From Tamarix chinensis (Eukaryota > Streptophyta > Magnoliopsida > Caryophyllales > Tamaricaceae), in contig CM060175.1 in NCBI GenBank assembly GCA_030549775.1, positions 42,783,415-42,847,414 on the forward strand: DNA of 64,000 bases, in the 5' to 3' direction. Each line of letters opens with the position of its first letter. Positions within the stretch are counted from its first letter, which is position 1. Position numbers and translations under genes: made by a program. Under the pieces are notes generated by a model. It saw only the letters and a program-made list of their open reading frames with translations, ran no database searches and was not told the origin of the DNA. Of this stretch, positions 1 through 13,800 are shown piece by piece.

Positions 1-2676
1 AAACTTTCCTTAAATAAGAAAACTCATCTTGTGAAATTCTCAACTTTCAGAACCATAAAAAAACAATTTTAACTTAGAAATCATGGAATAATTTTTTTTC
101 CTACATCTAAACTTGAAATAGAGAGGTAAAACAAACATACCACACCTAATGGAAAAATAGAGGAAGATTCTACTTAACCACTCAATTTTTTCGAAATCTA
201 ACTTTTTCTTGCTCAATAATGAAAACAAGAGGAATCTAGATAAAGGATTAGAAAAGAAAAATAATTTGAATGAAAGGCTCAAAGTGCAGAGTGAGAAGGT
301 GAATGCTAGAGAGCTAAAGTATTTTGGTGGCTAAAAGAAAGGTGAATAGAAGGGGCAACTAAGACTATTTAGACAAAACAAATCGATGCAAAATCACAAG
401 TGTGTTCAACAATATATATAAAACCCTATTTCTTACCATTCAAATTTGAGTTTAATGGATATATTTCATCAAAGATATGTTGACCTATACTTTAGAGCTC
501 AAAGGGTGATTATGGATAAATGCAAGTCAATTGGTCTAGAAATGCAAAACAAAAGAGGGGAAATGGAAAGTTAGTGTGGAAGGAATCTCACAACTAAGTA
601 TAATTGTGTGTGAAATTAAAGCAATGATCCTAGAAGGGTGTAGAGAAGAGAGGTGGAAGAAGACAAATCCGAAGTTATCTTCCCCCTCAATTGTCTAAAT
701 TGGCTTTTTAGATCAATCTGAGGTAGTATTTTAGGCTAAATACAACATAAGAAAGGTTAAGAATATTTTAGGAATAAATTGGAATACATTTTTAAGGTTC
801 CATTTTAGGATAAGAAATTTGCCAAAAATTAAGTTTCAAACATAGACTCAAACCAACAAAAAAGTTGATCGGTTTAGCCTATGATTCCACTATTCTATAG
901 ATTAGTCAATCGATTCCTCAACTAGTTAATCATTTTAGTCGAGTAAAAACCATTTAGTTAAAATGATGAACCAGTTAATTTGTTCGTGTAACTATTCGAT
1001 CGGTCCACGTGAAAACTTGTTTTATTTAGTTTCCAACCTTATTTATAATATAATTTTACCTTAAACCCTATCATAGTTCCAAATCAAAATCAAACACCAA
1101 TAAATGTCACAAATTCTCATTCACACATTTACAAAATGGTGGTGTATTACATTGCTACAACAACTTCAACCACAGCCAGCACCACTATATGATTTCCTTG
1201 ACTAAATAAAAAATCCCTTTTTTGGAAGCCATAACTATAGCCTCCCTTCCAGCTTTTGGCAGCTTGAACAACACTAGACACTTCACCACCCAGCCTCAAC
1301 AACTACAACTATCACAACCTTGATTTGGCCAAAATGACTTGTGCCTACCTCCCTCCTTTAGCCTAGCCCACCATTTCATCCCATTCATTTTTCAGCTTAT
1401 TTGGTCGTTGATCACCCCATAGCAATGGCATACTATGTTTTTGTTATCACCCTTAGCTCAGTACAACTTGTTGTCTTTCCTATCTTTGGTTGCGTAAGTT
1501 TTCCCAATGTATTTTGGTTTTGTACTCCCTTCTTTTTCCTTTCCTTTTTCCTTAAAATTCCTTAGCTATATGTTCTAATTCTAATGATGGTTTCTTATGA
1601 TTTCTTAGATTATTTTCTCAAGGTTCCAAAAGAGGCAAATTAGGATTTGCATGCTTAGAGATTTGAGCTATTTTTAGTAAGGATACTTGCTGAGGTTTAA
1701 GATTTTGATTTCTAGGTGTTATGAAATTTTTTTATCATACCATGTTATTGTTATTATATGAATTGCAATTGATATTATATGATAGAAAATTAGTAAGTAA
1801 AGATCATGCAGTATTGTTATTTTACATCGAAAAATCCTTGGTGTGAAATATGGATGTGTCATAGGTTTCATTAATGGTATGATGAATGTGAAATGAATAT
1901 GATAAATTCTATGGAGAAAAATATGGATTAAAGGATAATGTTACCAAACATATACAATTTGCATAAAATAAAGGTTTTATTATTGATAAGAGTATTTTGG
2001 TCATTGTGGGTTAAACATGAGAACCTTGGAATTTTAAGGTTTTATATCATCTAAAGTATGATAAGGAATTTATATGAAGTTCTTAGGGTAGTTGTGAATG
2101 ACCAAAGTTAATAAAGTATGAAAAATGGTTGATTTGGGAATAATGACCCTAAAATGAGAAGACTATTATCACATGTGTGAAATGGTGGAGTTAGGTCACG
2201 AAATACAAATATGTTGTTAATATCAATATTTTGGGAATGCATATTAAATCTAGTAGTTTTTTGAGCCCTAAAAGAAAATTTTATGATGGATTTGTGAAAT
2301 TAGGGTTTACAAGCTTAGGAATAGTAACTTCTAAGATAAGGTTATTATCACATGTGCAATACTTTAGAGTTAGGCCTTGAAATTTGATTATTTTGATAAT
2401 GTTAATATTTGAGTATCAGGTACTAAGTTTGGTGGTTAAAAGAGTAATAGGATAAAATTTACGAAAAAAAGTGTAAAAGTAGGTTCTGGAAAAATATAAG
2501 GATCTTAACCCTAGATAATGGCCTTATGATCTTCTTGATGTACATAATTGTTTTAAATACCTTTGAATCAATTATGAATAAGACATTAATCATTTAAAGT
2601 GAATTATCATGTGAGTCAAACTAAGGTGTTTTATAGGTTCATTCCACCAGATAATATAGTGACTTAGGTGCAGTAT
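1..2676. other. Gene-free, repeat-derived sequence
   Basis: No ORF of useful length or recognisable protein similarity is visible on either strand. The stretch holds a 0.4 kb segment repeated further along (about 520-960) and scattered CCAGTCGA/ACCGGTT-like palindromic words (about 870-1010). The last ~100 bp (2580-2676) resembles sequence at 7590-7700. It looks like decayed transposable-element DNA. Confidence 0.6.
520..960 (+). repeat. Diverged direct repeat, copy 1 (partner about 3458-3862)
   Basis: Both copies read: a ggtctaaaaatgcaaaac-type start, a segment with agtgtggaaggaatctc, then gcaatgatcctagaag, then a gatcaatctgaggtagt-type end, followed by palindromic CCAGTCGA-like words. The copies are clearly homologous but carry many substitutions. 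Copy 2 lies inside the family B element at 2677-7496. Confidence 0.7.
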
Positions 2677-4215
2677 TGTAACACCCCTAATTTTTGAACC
2701 ATAAAATTTTATTTTTAAGATAATGTGGAAGCATGTGAAAAAAAAAGGGGAATGTTACCACCATATCAAACATGAGAGAGGTGTGATCATCACTTAGCCC
2801 ATACCTGACGTAAGGCAAAAACAGAATAATGAATGAAAAGATGCATGCTCATAATATTAATATAATAGTAAAAGATAATAAATGTGAGAACAATAATGTA
2901 GATGGGAGAGTATGATAGTTTAAAATTCCAAATATAGGAAATCAAGCTAAGAGATTATATAACCTAAAGAAAAAGACTTCCCAATGTAGTGGGCACAACA
3001 CCTCTAGTTTCTTATCCAAACTTTTAAGCATAAACATAAATCTTTGACCCTAAGCTATGACCCACTAATGTCCCACATCATCACCCTCAGGATACTCTAA
3101 TTGAGAGTATTACCACCTCAAACCATCCTATGCTCTGTGGACCAAAATCTAGATCATCATAATGACCACACAAGTGCAGTATTAGTACGGTGAAGTACAT
3201 ATAAAATATACTACCTAAAGCATTGTAAGGTTCATGCAACCTATTGAAGTCACATGGCAACATGTTGATAAACATACCAATAAAAATTAACACTTAGTCT
3301 TATAGTCATAATACAACAAGGTATGCTTGCATGAAATCATAGAAGGATAACAATATGATAAGTGCATCACAATCCATAAAATATAAACAATATTAGAATT
3401 ATCCCTTTAGTGATCACACAATTTCTAGTTAATAAGAAAGTTTGTTCGACCATACCTAGGTCGATTGGTCTAAAAATGCAAAACACAAGAGGGAAAATGG
3501 AAAGTCAGTGTGGAAGGAATCTCCCAATTAAGTAGAACCAAGTCTAAAATTGAAGCAATGATCCTAGAAGTATGTAGAGGAGAGAAGTAGAAGAAGACAA
3601 AGCTGATGTTATCTTCCCCCTTAATTGTTCCAATCAACTCCTTAGATCGATCTGAGGTAGTGCTTTAGCCAAATGTATTATAATAAGTTTAAGAATGGTT
3701 CCATTTTAGTGTAATAAATTTTTCCAAAAAATTAATTTTCAAACATAGACTCAGTTTGACAAATTAGCCGATCGATTTGACCTAATAGTTGACTATTCAA
3801 CAGACCAGTCGATCAGTACCTCAACCAATTGATTAGTTCCTCAACATAGATTGTTCTACCACACCTTCAATGCCTTTAATATGTGGGATAAAAATTTAGG
3901 ATACCCCCAAAGTAATGGATAATAAGAAGTGACAGGGGGCGTGTACTGGGATACCTCACTCACTCGTACTCGACACCGATGCCTTGTTGGCCTGCTATAG
4001 TATAATCCTATACCTCAAAGATATGCATATACCTCCTACCGACTACAACCTAATAGACAAGGAAATAGATATTGAGAGTAAAATATAACTATAGGGTGAC
4101 CTTCCTACTAACTCCCGATCAGCTACCCCAAAAGTCAGGGAAAAAAAAGAATCAAACAAAATCTTATTCCATTATTATACATTTTCAATTGATATCACAA
4201 ATCACACAAATAACC

Positions 4216-4415
4216 AATCGGGTGTTTCCAAGTGATAGCACCAAACATAATTAAATTCCATTATTAACAAAATTGGGTGTTTCCAAGTGATAACACCAAA
4301 CATAGTTAAATTCCATTATTAACGAAATTGGGTATTTTCAAGTGATAACACTAAACACATCACAGGGTATAAAAGTCGCCAATTGGGTGTTTAGAGATAA
4401 CACCAAACCTAACCA
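4216..4415 (+). repeat. 55-bp tandem repeat, four units
   Basis: Units begin at about 4216, 4271, 4326 and 4381, each starting aatt/cgggtgttt and carrying a gataacaccaaaca core. Units 1 and 2 are nearly identical; 3 and 4 are more diverged or shortened. The array lies inside the family B element. Confidence 0.85.
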
Positions 4416-4549
4416 ATTAAAGTCCCAAATATCATCATCATGATTCTTATTATATCTAGGGCAATCAAAATTTAAATGTTGTAATTAGATGGATGTATTA
4501 TTATAAAAGGCCTAAAAGAATGCCAACAATTAACAACTAAATAGGTGGC

Positions 4550-5010
4550 ATATAGTCAGACTAGTCAATCGGTCCTAGGGACCAGTAGACTGGTCCGGTC
4601 ATACCAAACCTGAACTAAAACAACACCTGAGGACCAATTGATTGGTTTGTTTCACCAATCAACTATTTATAGGAACCGGTTGATGGGTCTAAGAAAAGGC
4701 CAGCCCACTTTTGGTTTATAGGGTCACCAGTTGATGGTTTTGACAAGCCAATTAACTGTTTATAGGAACTAACCAATGGGTTGGGTCTAACTAGTCAATG
4801 GGTTTAAGTATAGACCAAATGACTTTTAGTTTATAAGGTCACTAGTCAATGGGTTTGACAAACTGATTGACTATTCATTAAAACCAGTCGAATGATTTAT
4901 CAAACCAATCCACTAATTTCATGACCAACTGATCTAAATTTCCAAACCATGCAAATATTCGCTCAACCAATCAATATGTTTGATGAACTAATTGACTGAT
5001 CTCGGTAAAA
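4550..5010. repeat. Cluster of imperfect palindromes (ACCAGTCGACTGGT-like)
   Basis: Many variants of a self-complementary word related to accagtcgactggt or ccaattgattggt recur every 20-50 bp, alternating with 'tataggaac' and 'gggtttgac' spacers. Similar words occur at 870-1010, 3760-3850, 7270-7400 and 32690-32730, the last in inverted orientation inside the minus-strand family B copy. Confidence 0.65.
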
Positions 5011-6537
5011 AATTACCCAGACTTGTGATACACATACCCAAATTTTACTAAACTTTACCATATTAATCTTATAATGCTTCTATGTCATAAAACACATAAA
5101 AATACATGATGCACACATATAATCATAAAAATACATGATAATGTAAATATTTAGACAAATCATGCCCAAATAGACAACTCTTACATAAAGTCAAAGAAAC
5201 CCAACATTGTTAACTTTAGGGAGAACTTCTACCACATGCTCAAATTCTAGAATATAAATTAGACCATTCTCACACAAAATACACCAAACATATGGAACCT
5301 CAATAAGCAAAAAAAACCCATTCATATTAATGATAAGAATGCCTTACCTTAAAGTAATTCTTCTAGCATAACAACTCCTACTTGATTGCTATCTAGTAGA
5401 ACCCATTTCCCAAGAATAAGAAAGTAAAAACCATTAAAATCCCCTTTCAAAACTTAATTAAAAGTTAAATAAAAATTAGAAGAAGAAGAAGAAGAATAAC
5501 AATAACAAAAAAACAACCTTTTCTCAAAATAATATACCAAAGGAAAAAATCTAAAATCTTCAACTGGTCTCAAATTGTAGTCCTTCCTTACTTACTAAGA
5601 GAAGGGAGAGCTAAATCCAAGATTAGAAGAGGGAAAAGGGAGACAATGTTTGACCAAAGAAGGGAGAAAACCAAAGCAAGTCTCTTTTTTTCTCAACAAA
5701 GATGAGAAAGGGAAAGAATGAAGGGATGCTCAACACTCAAGAAAATTTTGCACTAAGAAAAAGGAGAAGAGAGCAAGATTATCAGGTGAGGAATGAAAGT
5801 AAACTAGGAATGAAGGTGATGTAGGAGAAAACACTCAAGAATTGACTTTCATAATTATGGAACCAATTATTCTTCAGTTAAAAAGTATCTCTCATAAATT
5901 TGAAAACAAATGGATTGTTACATTGCTAGAAACATATCAAACAAGCAATTAAATGTTTGTGTATGTGTATAGCATGCATGGCATGCATGGAATTAGTGAC
6001 CACGTGTATGGGGAGTTTATTTTCAGACTTTTTGAGCAATAATATTAATATTATCTAAATAATTAATTAAGTAGTAGAGTTGGATAATAGGTAAAGTATA
6101 AAGTATCATGAAGTTAGCATAACGATAGCGTAACATCTTTTAGCTTGAAATATTTTGAATTATACTTTTATCTAGTGGTATAATGGCTATAAGCAGCCAT
6201 TTGAGACATGAGTATGAGAAATTGAAGTTGAAGATCAATATTGAATTTGAATACAAGTGAATTCTGTGTGAGTTCAATTCAAATTAATCGAATCTGTATG
6301 AACGATTTAGCTTGAAAGTTTTAATCTCTTTATCTATGTGAATTAGAGATTAATTCATATCTTTTCTACTCTCCTTAATCCATATTTTTTCAGCCATAAT
6401 CATCATCCAAATCCCATTTTAATTTTAAGTCAAGCAAATTTCTAATTCAGTTTACATATTAGAAACCCTAAACTACCATCGAAACCTTACCACATTCCAT
6501 CTGAACCAAACGACACTTTATCTTTTCTATTTGAATC

Positions 6538-6561
6538 AAACCCTAACCCTAACCCTAAACC
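6538..6561 (+). repeat. Interstitial telomere-like repeat (CCCTAAA-type)
   Basis: A short run of ccctaa units (three plus partial flanks) sits in AT-rich non-coding DNA. Plant telomeres are normally CCCTAAA, so this is a degenerate short interstitial motif, not a telomere. Confidence 0.7.
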
Positions 6562-7496
6562 ATGATCTCATCCATCATATAAACCCTAAACTTCAAATCT
6601 TAGCATCATCAATATAACATTTTTGAATGCAAATACTAATTACCATAGATCATTCGAACCATCACCATTAGAAAACCATCACCATTGAATCATATCAATT
6701 TTGTTCGAACCATCATCATCATCTTTCCATCCTATTTGAATGTGTTAAACCCTAATACACCATCACTAAGTCATATTCTAATTATTATCATCACAATCAA
6801 AGAATATTCTCATCAATTTGAGAAATCCATCCTCCCACAACCATTAGAAGGGTATAGAGGTGAGGATTGGTCAAAATTCACAAGTGAGAGGGATATGAGA
6901 CTAGTAAGGTTGAGTGTAGGTAACCAAAAAGGTAAGGTTGACTTGATGGAGTGATGGGGGCTGAGTGTGGTCAGGAAGGAACATGGCAGTGGGTTGGTGA
7001 GTTAAGGAATGATGCAAAAAGTAAACTGCGCACCCCAACTATGAGAAGAGAGAGGGATTGGTGAAGGAGAAGAGAGAAGGTGAGGCATGTCTCAAAAGTA
7101 ACTTTTTAGAAAAAATTAACTAAATAAAATTATAGAATGATCTAAATAATGTGACAGTAATCCTAAAGCACCAAAATATGCTTATTAGCCCAAATGTATT
7201 ATAATTATAAGTTTTCATAAACATGAGAAGGAAATTCGAATCAAAATAAAAAGTGGAACTAAAATTATAGGATAACCAGTCGATTGGTTTGGGCAAACAA
7301 GTTGACTAGTTTGTTAAGAGTAAAGCTGTCAATTTCTAAGCATACCAGTCAATCGGTTAGGCAAACCACTCAATTAGTATGCTTGAAGTTCAAATTTATA
7401 TTAGGATTTTAAGCCCTTTCTAAAATTAAAACTAAACTTTTATACATTAACATAATTTTAAGCATATTTTGAAGCATTTTAGGATAGGATATTACA

Positions 7497-9640
7497 ATTA
7501 TCCTTGAAAAGTGCTTCATTCCATTCCACCGAATTAAGAATAGTGGGGAACCATACTTATTGTAAATAAGAATATAATTTGAGATAAGTAATCTAATATA
7601 TAAGATACTATTAATTTAAAGTGGAAGAGTACGTGAGTCAGGTTTGAGGTATTGGATCTGTTCTACTGGATGATAATAGTGGCTTAGGTGTATTGTTCTT
7701 GAGAGGTTCTGTAGAATAAAATACCAAATAAAAGAATGACTTATATAAATAAAAAGGCTTATATCATTCCTTACCTTGTGATGTCTTATGTGTACTTATT
7801 CTCTACTACACATGTGTATATTTAACTATATTTCTAACTTGACAGTATTGTTACTTGCTTACTACGTAGCATACTAACCACCTTTTTATGGGTGCTGCTC
7901 ATTAACATGAGAAAATGAACCTAATGCTTTGGTACAAGTCTTTGAGAACCAATTGGATGATTTTGTTGCTTTCAATGCATTGGATGGGCAGGAGTGACTT
8001 TTACTTGTACTAGGCGTTTGGGAAAAGAGTAATGTTATCTGTATGATATTTTACCTAAATACGTTTTAGACTCTTCAATCTATGGTATCTATTTTATTTT
8101 ATTTTGGTATTTTATTCTAGAGCTAACCTCCAAACTAATACTTGTATTTATAAATCTTCTATCATTTCTAATTGCCATGCTTTACTATGAATTCTTTTGG
8201 CCTTGTAATTGATGTAAGGATGGTATGATAAACCATACTTATGTCAATTATGGAGGTAACACCTAATATTTTGATTATATACTTCCGTTGTAAAACAAAA
8301 TTTTTTAGTAGTAAAATTTGGGGTTTTACATCAAGATTTATTCATGATTACCATAACATGCTACCTATCTCTAGCCTCTTTGGACTAAAACCTTATACAT
8401 GCATGCAAGATTCTAATAATAACAATAAAGATTCAAAGAATTCTAGCAATAACGATCAAGAACCTTAATAGATGACCAGTTGTGATGTGTTTGCTTCTTT
8501 CAATCATTGAGGAAGGAACTTCCCCACTTTTCGTCTATCTAAAACCTATTTTGATACTGAAATTGATGTGGAAGATAATAGAGGAATTATTCTTTTATAA
8601 TGGACGATATTTTGATTAGATTATTGGAGAAGAGATGATGCTTGTGTTAAAGTGAAATTGGGTGTATTTGTATCTGCCATCAAAAGGGCATGATTCTCAG
8701 GTTGATCGACAACAAGATCACTAATTTCTAAAGAGAAACACCAACTTTTTTCTAGAGGACAAATCCTAAAATTTAACAATTAAACTCACTTGAATAGGAA
8801 GGATAGGAGATTCTGAATTCTCTCTTGATTCTTTCATTAATTATTGAATTATTAGAATGTAAAAGGCACCACACACACACACACGCGCGCACACACATGC
8901 ATGCATGCATAGTTTACCCTATACTAAATAAGCCCAAACTAACCAACCTAATTAATAAAAGAATAAACTAATGTACTACATGCCTAAGTTATACATATAA
9001 TGGCCTAAAATCACAAGTTACAAGACATTATAAAGTATACATAAAATATCAATGCTAAAAAAACCAAAATCATCCATTAAATTTAATAATCATGTAATCA
9101 AACTTCGTGTCTAGTAAATTTGTCTTCTATGCAAGTTTGTAACCCTTGAATTATCCTCATCTTGTACACTAGACCGCTTTAGTGAATTTGCAACACCTCG
9201 AGTTGATACGACCATACGGGGGCTATCCTTGAGAGCTTTTGGATCAATCAGTTAACCCCACAGATTAACATAATTCTTTTTAGAACAATTTTTCCTCACT
9301 CACGTGCTTCTTGAGAAATATTTAGAAAATTTATGAAACTTTTTAGGATAGTCGCCCATCCTAAAAATTGCACCATGGATATCACTCTTAATTGTGGAGT
9401 TCTTAAGATGGAATCACCAAAAAGATAGTATACCATATTCATATAAATAGCAAAATCAATCATGATAACACTCCACTTAATTTAGGGCATTATAGAATTT
9501 ATCTTCTTGTAAAAATGTATAATACCTAAAAGAATCACTTAGTAAAATATTAATAACATTAGATGTATCATGAAGGTGCTCAAGATTTTCAAGAAAAATT
9601 GGTACCGTCTTCATGTGTGCTAATTCTTGACCTCCAATAG
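7497..9640. other. Gene-free sequence with a dinucleotide microsatellite
   Basis: Only short ORFs without recognisable similarity are present. The segment at 7590-7700 (gtgagtcag...ctactggatgataatagtggcttaggtg) resembles 2580-2676, the sequence just left of the family B element, and 32815-32860. Otherwise I see no function. Confidence 0.5.
8869..8910 (+). repeat. Compound microsatellite (AC)n-(CG)3-(AC)n-(ATGC)n
   Basis: An AC run, a short CGCGCG interruption, another AC run, then ATGC repeats. This alternating purine-pyrimidine tract is a simple-sequence locus. Confidence 0.95.
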
Positions 9641-9974
9641 TAGATGAATGATAATAATGAGAGGGAGATGCTCTTACATCAGCTTGAGCCTAATGAATTG
9701 GGTTTCTTGAGGTTTAGATTCAATTGAGGCTTGTAGACTTTGGGTCATATTGGGTTTGGGGCGAGTTGACTCGGGTTTACAAATTCCAATTCATATTGAG
9801 TTGAAGTCATATTAAATGTTCTGACTGTGTATCGACATAAATTGTTATTAATTGAATATAATGAATAAATTAAATTTTATGAATTATTATTATTATGCTT
9901 ATTATAGTAACTTTTATCATAATATATGTAATTATATAATAATTTTTTATCATAATAATAATAATAGTATAAAT

Positions 9975-10021
<47 letters not shown>

Positions 10022-10860
10022 ATAGTTGTTGTTGCAATAGTATTATAGTATATTTATTGATATAAATGCAATTATGAACATAATTATATATATAGTTATA
10101 ATGATTGTTATGAATGTTATAACAATTATAATTATATTGTTAATTAAAATAATTTTGTTGTTGTTGTTGTCCTTTTGAGAAATATAATAATAATCTTTAT
10201 TATTATAAGAAACACAAGTATAAATTTTATCATTGCTACTATAATAATATATATTATAATTAATATATTTACAATTGTAATTTTTATGTTTATAAAAATT
10301 ATAATCATAATTATAATAAAAATTTCTATGATATAATCTAATATATGTGAATAAGATATTAAAATAAAGTGAAGAAATAAAAATATTAATATTTTTGTTT
10401 CATTTGTTGTTATATGGATTACATATATATATATTTTTACATCAAATTTTATTAATAAAATAGTGTATTGATGATTATGTAGCAATTTATATGATATGAA
10501 ATTTTATCATTGTATTTTATTTGACATTAGTTTGTATAAAGTTTGAAATTATATTTGCATATGGGTCGTTTTCAAATCTGGTCATTTTAAGCTAGTAAGT
10601 TTAGGTTGAGTAAGTTTGAGTCAGGTCATTATCGGGTTTCTATTTAGGTATGGGTCAGGCTGTGGTTAAGTTTTTTTTTTCTTTTAGTCTAGCTGGGCTA
10701 TTTTAGATACAAATAGTTGTTTGATTAGTTGTGGATTGTTTTTAATTTTCTTGTTGAGATTGAGTTTAAATTTGTGATTCCAAAATGGGTTTTGGATATG
10801 GTTATTCGGATTTAATTGTTTAGGTCGGATTAGCTTTGCTATAAATAACCCTACTCAATG
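9641..10860 (+). repeat. AT-rich repeat with GGGTC/GGGTT-type flanks
   Basis: A core made almost only of A and T, rich in TAA/ATT triplets (9850-10500), is flanked by G-rich words such as tgggtcatattgggtttggg and gggtcaggctgtgg. The inverted counterpart of this layout occurs at 17480-18083. The 113-codon minus-strand ORF at 10144-10485 is an Ile-rich by-product of the AT triplets and is not a gene. Confidence 0.5.
9975..10020 (+). repeat. (TAG)15 microsatellite
   Basis: An uninterrupted tract of the trinucleotide TAG, about 15 units. Confidence 0.97.
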
Positions 10861-13800
10861 TATGAAATGTTAGAGCTCGATATCATGTAAAGAATATATA
10901 GTTATCTATAAATCTACCAGATGATCTAGTACATCTATCACTCTTTAATATTTTCTATTAAATTATATAAAAATAACACAAAACAACCCTTACCTTTTAA
11001 AATTAAAACACCAAAGAATTATAAAATATTGAAAACACACTAATTAATTATCAATTTAAGGATTTTTATGCCAAATAACTTTCTATCAATTTTAATTGTT
11101 AACTTTTATAACTTGTCCATAAATTTAAAATGAGCCTATGAAATTAAAAAAAATACTCTTAAGTTAACTACATCTTTTTTTTCCTCCATTCACTCATTTT
11201 TTTTTTTCATTTTTAGTGAACTACCTAAAATGCCATAATTGGTTTTATCAAAAGACAAAAACAATATTTTTACTATCTGTAATTCAATTTTTTAAACTTA
11301 AAATATGCCAAAAATCATTTGTAAAAAATAATTTTTTTTTAATTTCCAAATTAGAATTTTAGAAATTTCAATAATATCGTAATAATACCCAAATTCATCC
11401 TAAAATATTTCAAGTTTCTCATAAATATCAACAAAATATTGCAAATTTTTACAAAAGTCCAAAAATTATCAAAAATCTATTATAAAAAAATTTGATGTTG
11501 CTCTTATAGATAACTATTATCAATATTATTCATTTGAATTATTTATTTATACCTATTATTTATAATAATATAAATATTAATTATTTTTTATATTGATAAT
11601 TAATGCTATGGTAATTTTAACATATGAAGTTTATATATTAGACATTAAGTTAATATTATTGTAATGAATACTTAAGAAAATTATTAGGCTAATTGTAAAT
11701 TAGCTAAATAAAATCATACAAGGTTTAATGTACCATTTCTTAGCACAATTGATCCAACATGAAGTAGATTAAAATGTAATGTACAAATTGCCACAATTAA
11801 TGTATAAGAAAGAGTTTTTAATGTATCATTATTCAAATTACACAAAGTAACCACATTACTTATACTTTAAGCCTAATTAACCGTACATATGCCTAAGTTT
11901 ATTGTACTTATGCATAATTTTCCACATTACCGATGAGTATTTTCATAAAAAACTAATTACAAGTTAGGGAATCTTATGCACATCTCTTAATACCATATAA
12001 GTTTGTAGTGCCTTGAGGTGAAGTAACAAGTTAGGAAATCTTATGTACCTTCTTTTTGTTATACTTTTGAGTCAATATGAGGTACCTTTTGAGTCGTTCC
12101 CTTATATCTCTAACCTACTAGACAATTTTAATCTTTAATGTTAGGTTGAAATGTCTTTTTTCATTGTATTTATTGGCTAGTAGTGAAATAAAATGATAAT
12201 GGGGTTTTAGAAGCTGATTCATGACAAAATAGGTTATACAATCGATTAGCATAAAAAACTCAACAATCCTATTATTGTTGATTCATGTGTACATGATGCC
12301 ATTAGCATGGATAAATGAAACCAATGTCATTTTTTTAAAATATCTGGCTAGCTTGCTCATTCGTCTTGTACCTAATGGCCAACAAAAAACAAATAGTAGC
12401 AAGCATATGTAAGCTATTAGAGGCCACCTTCAACTTCATTTCCTGTATGCATCCATATTAATAATATTAGTGTCATTACTTCAATGTATGGAGGATAGCC
12501 AAACGCATTGTTTCATGAAACACTAACAAAATTTACCATTAAATGAACAACAATATAGGAGAATCAATATTATACATGTATATACATTTCAAATGATTGA
12601 ACATCTAAAAATGTTTTGACTATGACACAATCAATCACAAACATTGATGTCTCATATCTAGCGACATGAGATTTAATGCAGCTCAAAAGTGCCTTTCATC
12701 AACACAATCTTACCCAAGTTAAGCAAAATATCCTACATCATGGGTTACTTGTTCCATCACCTCATTTTCTTATGAGCTTATGAATCACCTCAACAAAAGT
12801 TCAAACACAACAAAAAATTGAACTCTACATCCTTTAGTAGCTACAAAGAAAAAAATAGAAATTGTGATAAAAATGATAGATTTGGTCCTAGTTCAACTTG
12901 CCCAAATATAGAGGTAAAAAAATAGACTCTTCCTTTGAATTCCAAAATAGAAAAGCATTTTTTAGTCCCATCTTTAGTTTTTTATCTTCTGTGCGCTCTT
13001 TGTTTACCTTGGCCAGTAAATATGCCAACAAATTCACCAACATTGTTGAGAACTCCATAGATTTATCCTATCCATAGATAACACCAAGTGACCAAACACA
13101 ATTATAGAACATGATGATTGCCCAAATTAAGTCATTATCAAGGATTTCAATGGTTGTTGCTTAGTATATTGGGAAATGGTACAATAAGCTCAATTCCAAA
13201 GGTAAGCAATGCTTTCAAAAATGCCTTTAGGCCAAATTATTCTAACAACCCCATTTATTTGAAATTAGAGAAACAAGTATAACCAATGGTGCAAGTATAT
13301 TGATGTGAAAGACATTTTATTGAATAGTATGGGCTTTATGAAAGGAGAGAATCCAAATATGAAGAAAAAAGAGGATATTACAAAGATAAAATGGAAAAAT
13401 TATTTAGATGAATTTATCTAAAAATTATTTGTTCTTAGAATTAGAAACCCAATAAATATTGATTATGTAGAAAACACAATATAAAAATAATGGGGAAATT
13501 CATATAGCACAGTTGTACCAAAAAAAAACTTATTATGTATAAAGCTACATGAAGAGACCAACATATAGAGGCACCTACACTTTAAGTACTTGGGTATGCA
13601 AAATTAATTTTAATCTAGATAGGGAAGAAATTAATAAAAGAAAATTTACTATCCGGTCATGTGTATAAACTAGTTATGAAGTAATAAAATTTAACACAAC
13701 CAAGGAAATTTAAGTTGCAGAACATAAATCAACATCAATAGATATATCCTAAGAAGCGCCATTGGATGCCATGAACAAAGAGTTATAGTTTTAGTAATAT

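Larger units (their letters stand above)
2677..7496 (+). mobile_element. Family B repeat: ~4.8 kb non-coding LTR-like element, probable solo LTR
   Basis: The left end is TGTAACACCCCTAA and the right end is GATATTACA, so termini are TG...CA with short inverted similarity. Flanking 5-mers are agtat (left) and attat (right), a possible target duplication with one mismatch. The first 400 bp aligns with the minus strand below 38609 and with sequence at 56884 and 33263, defining a family. There is no protein-coding potential. Length, termini and 5 bp duplication suggest a solo LTR of a Ty3/gypsy element with a very large LTR; the superfamily is an inference. Strand is given so that the TGTAACACCC end is on the left; a TATAAATACCC box in a related copy suggests transcription may run the other way. 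Confidence 0.55.

Noticed and set aside
10144..10485. 113-aa Ile-rich minus-strand ORF
   Set aside because: Produced by TAA/ATT triplet repeats; no family and no gene context.
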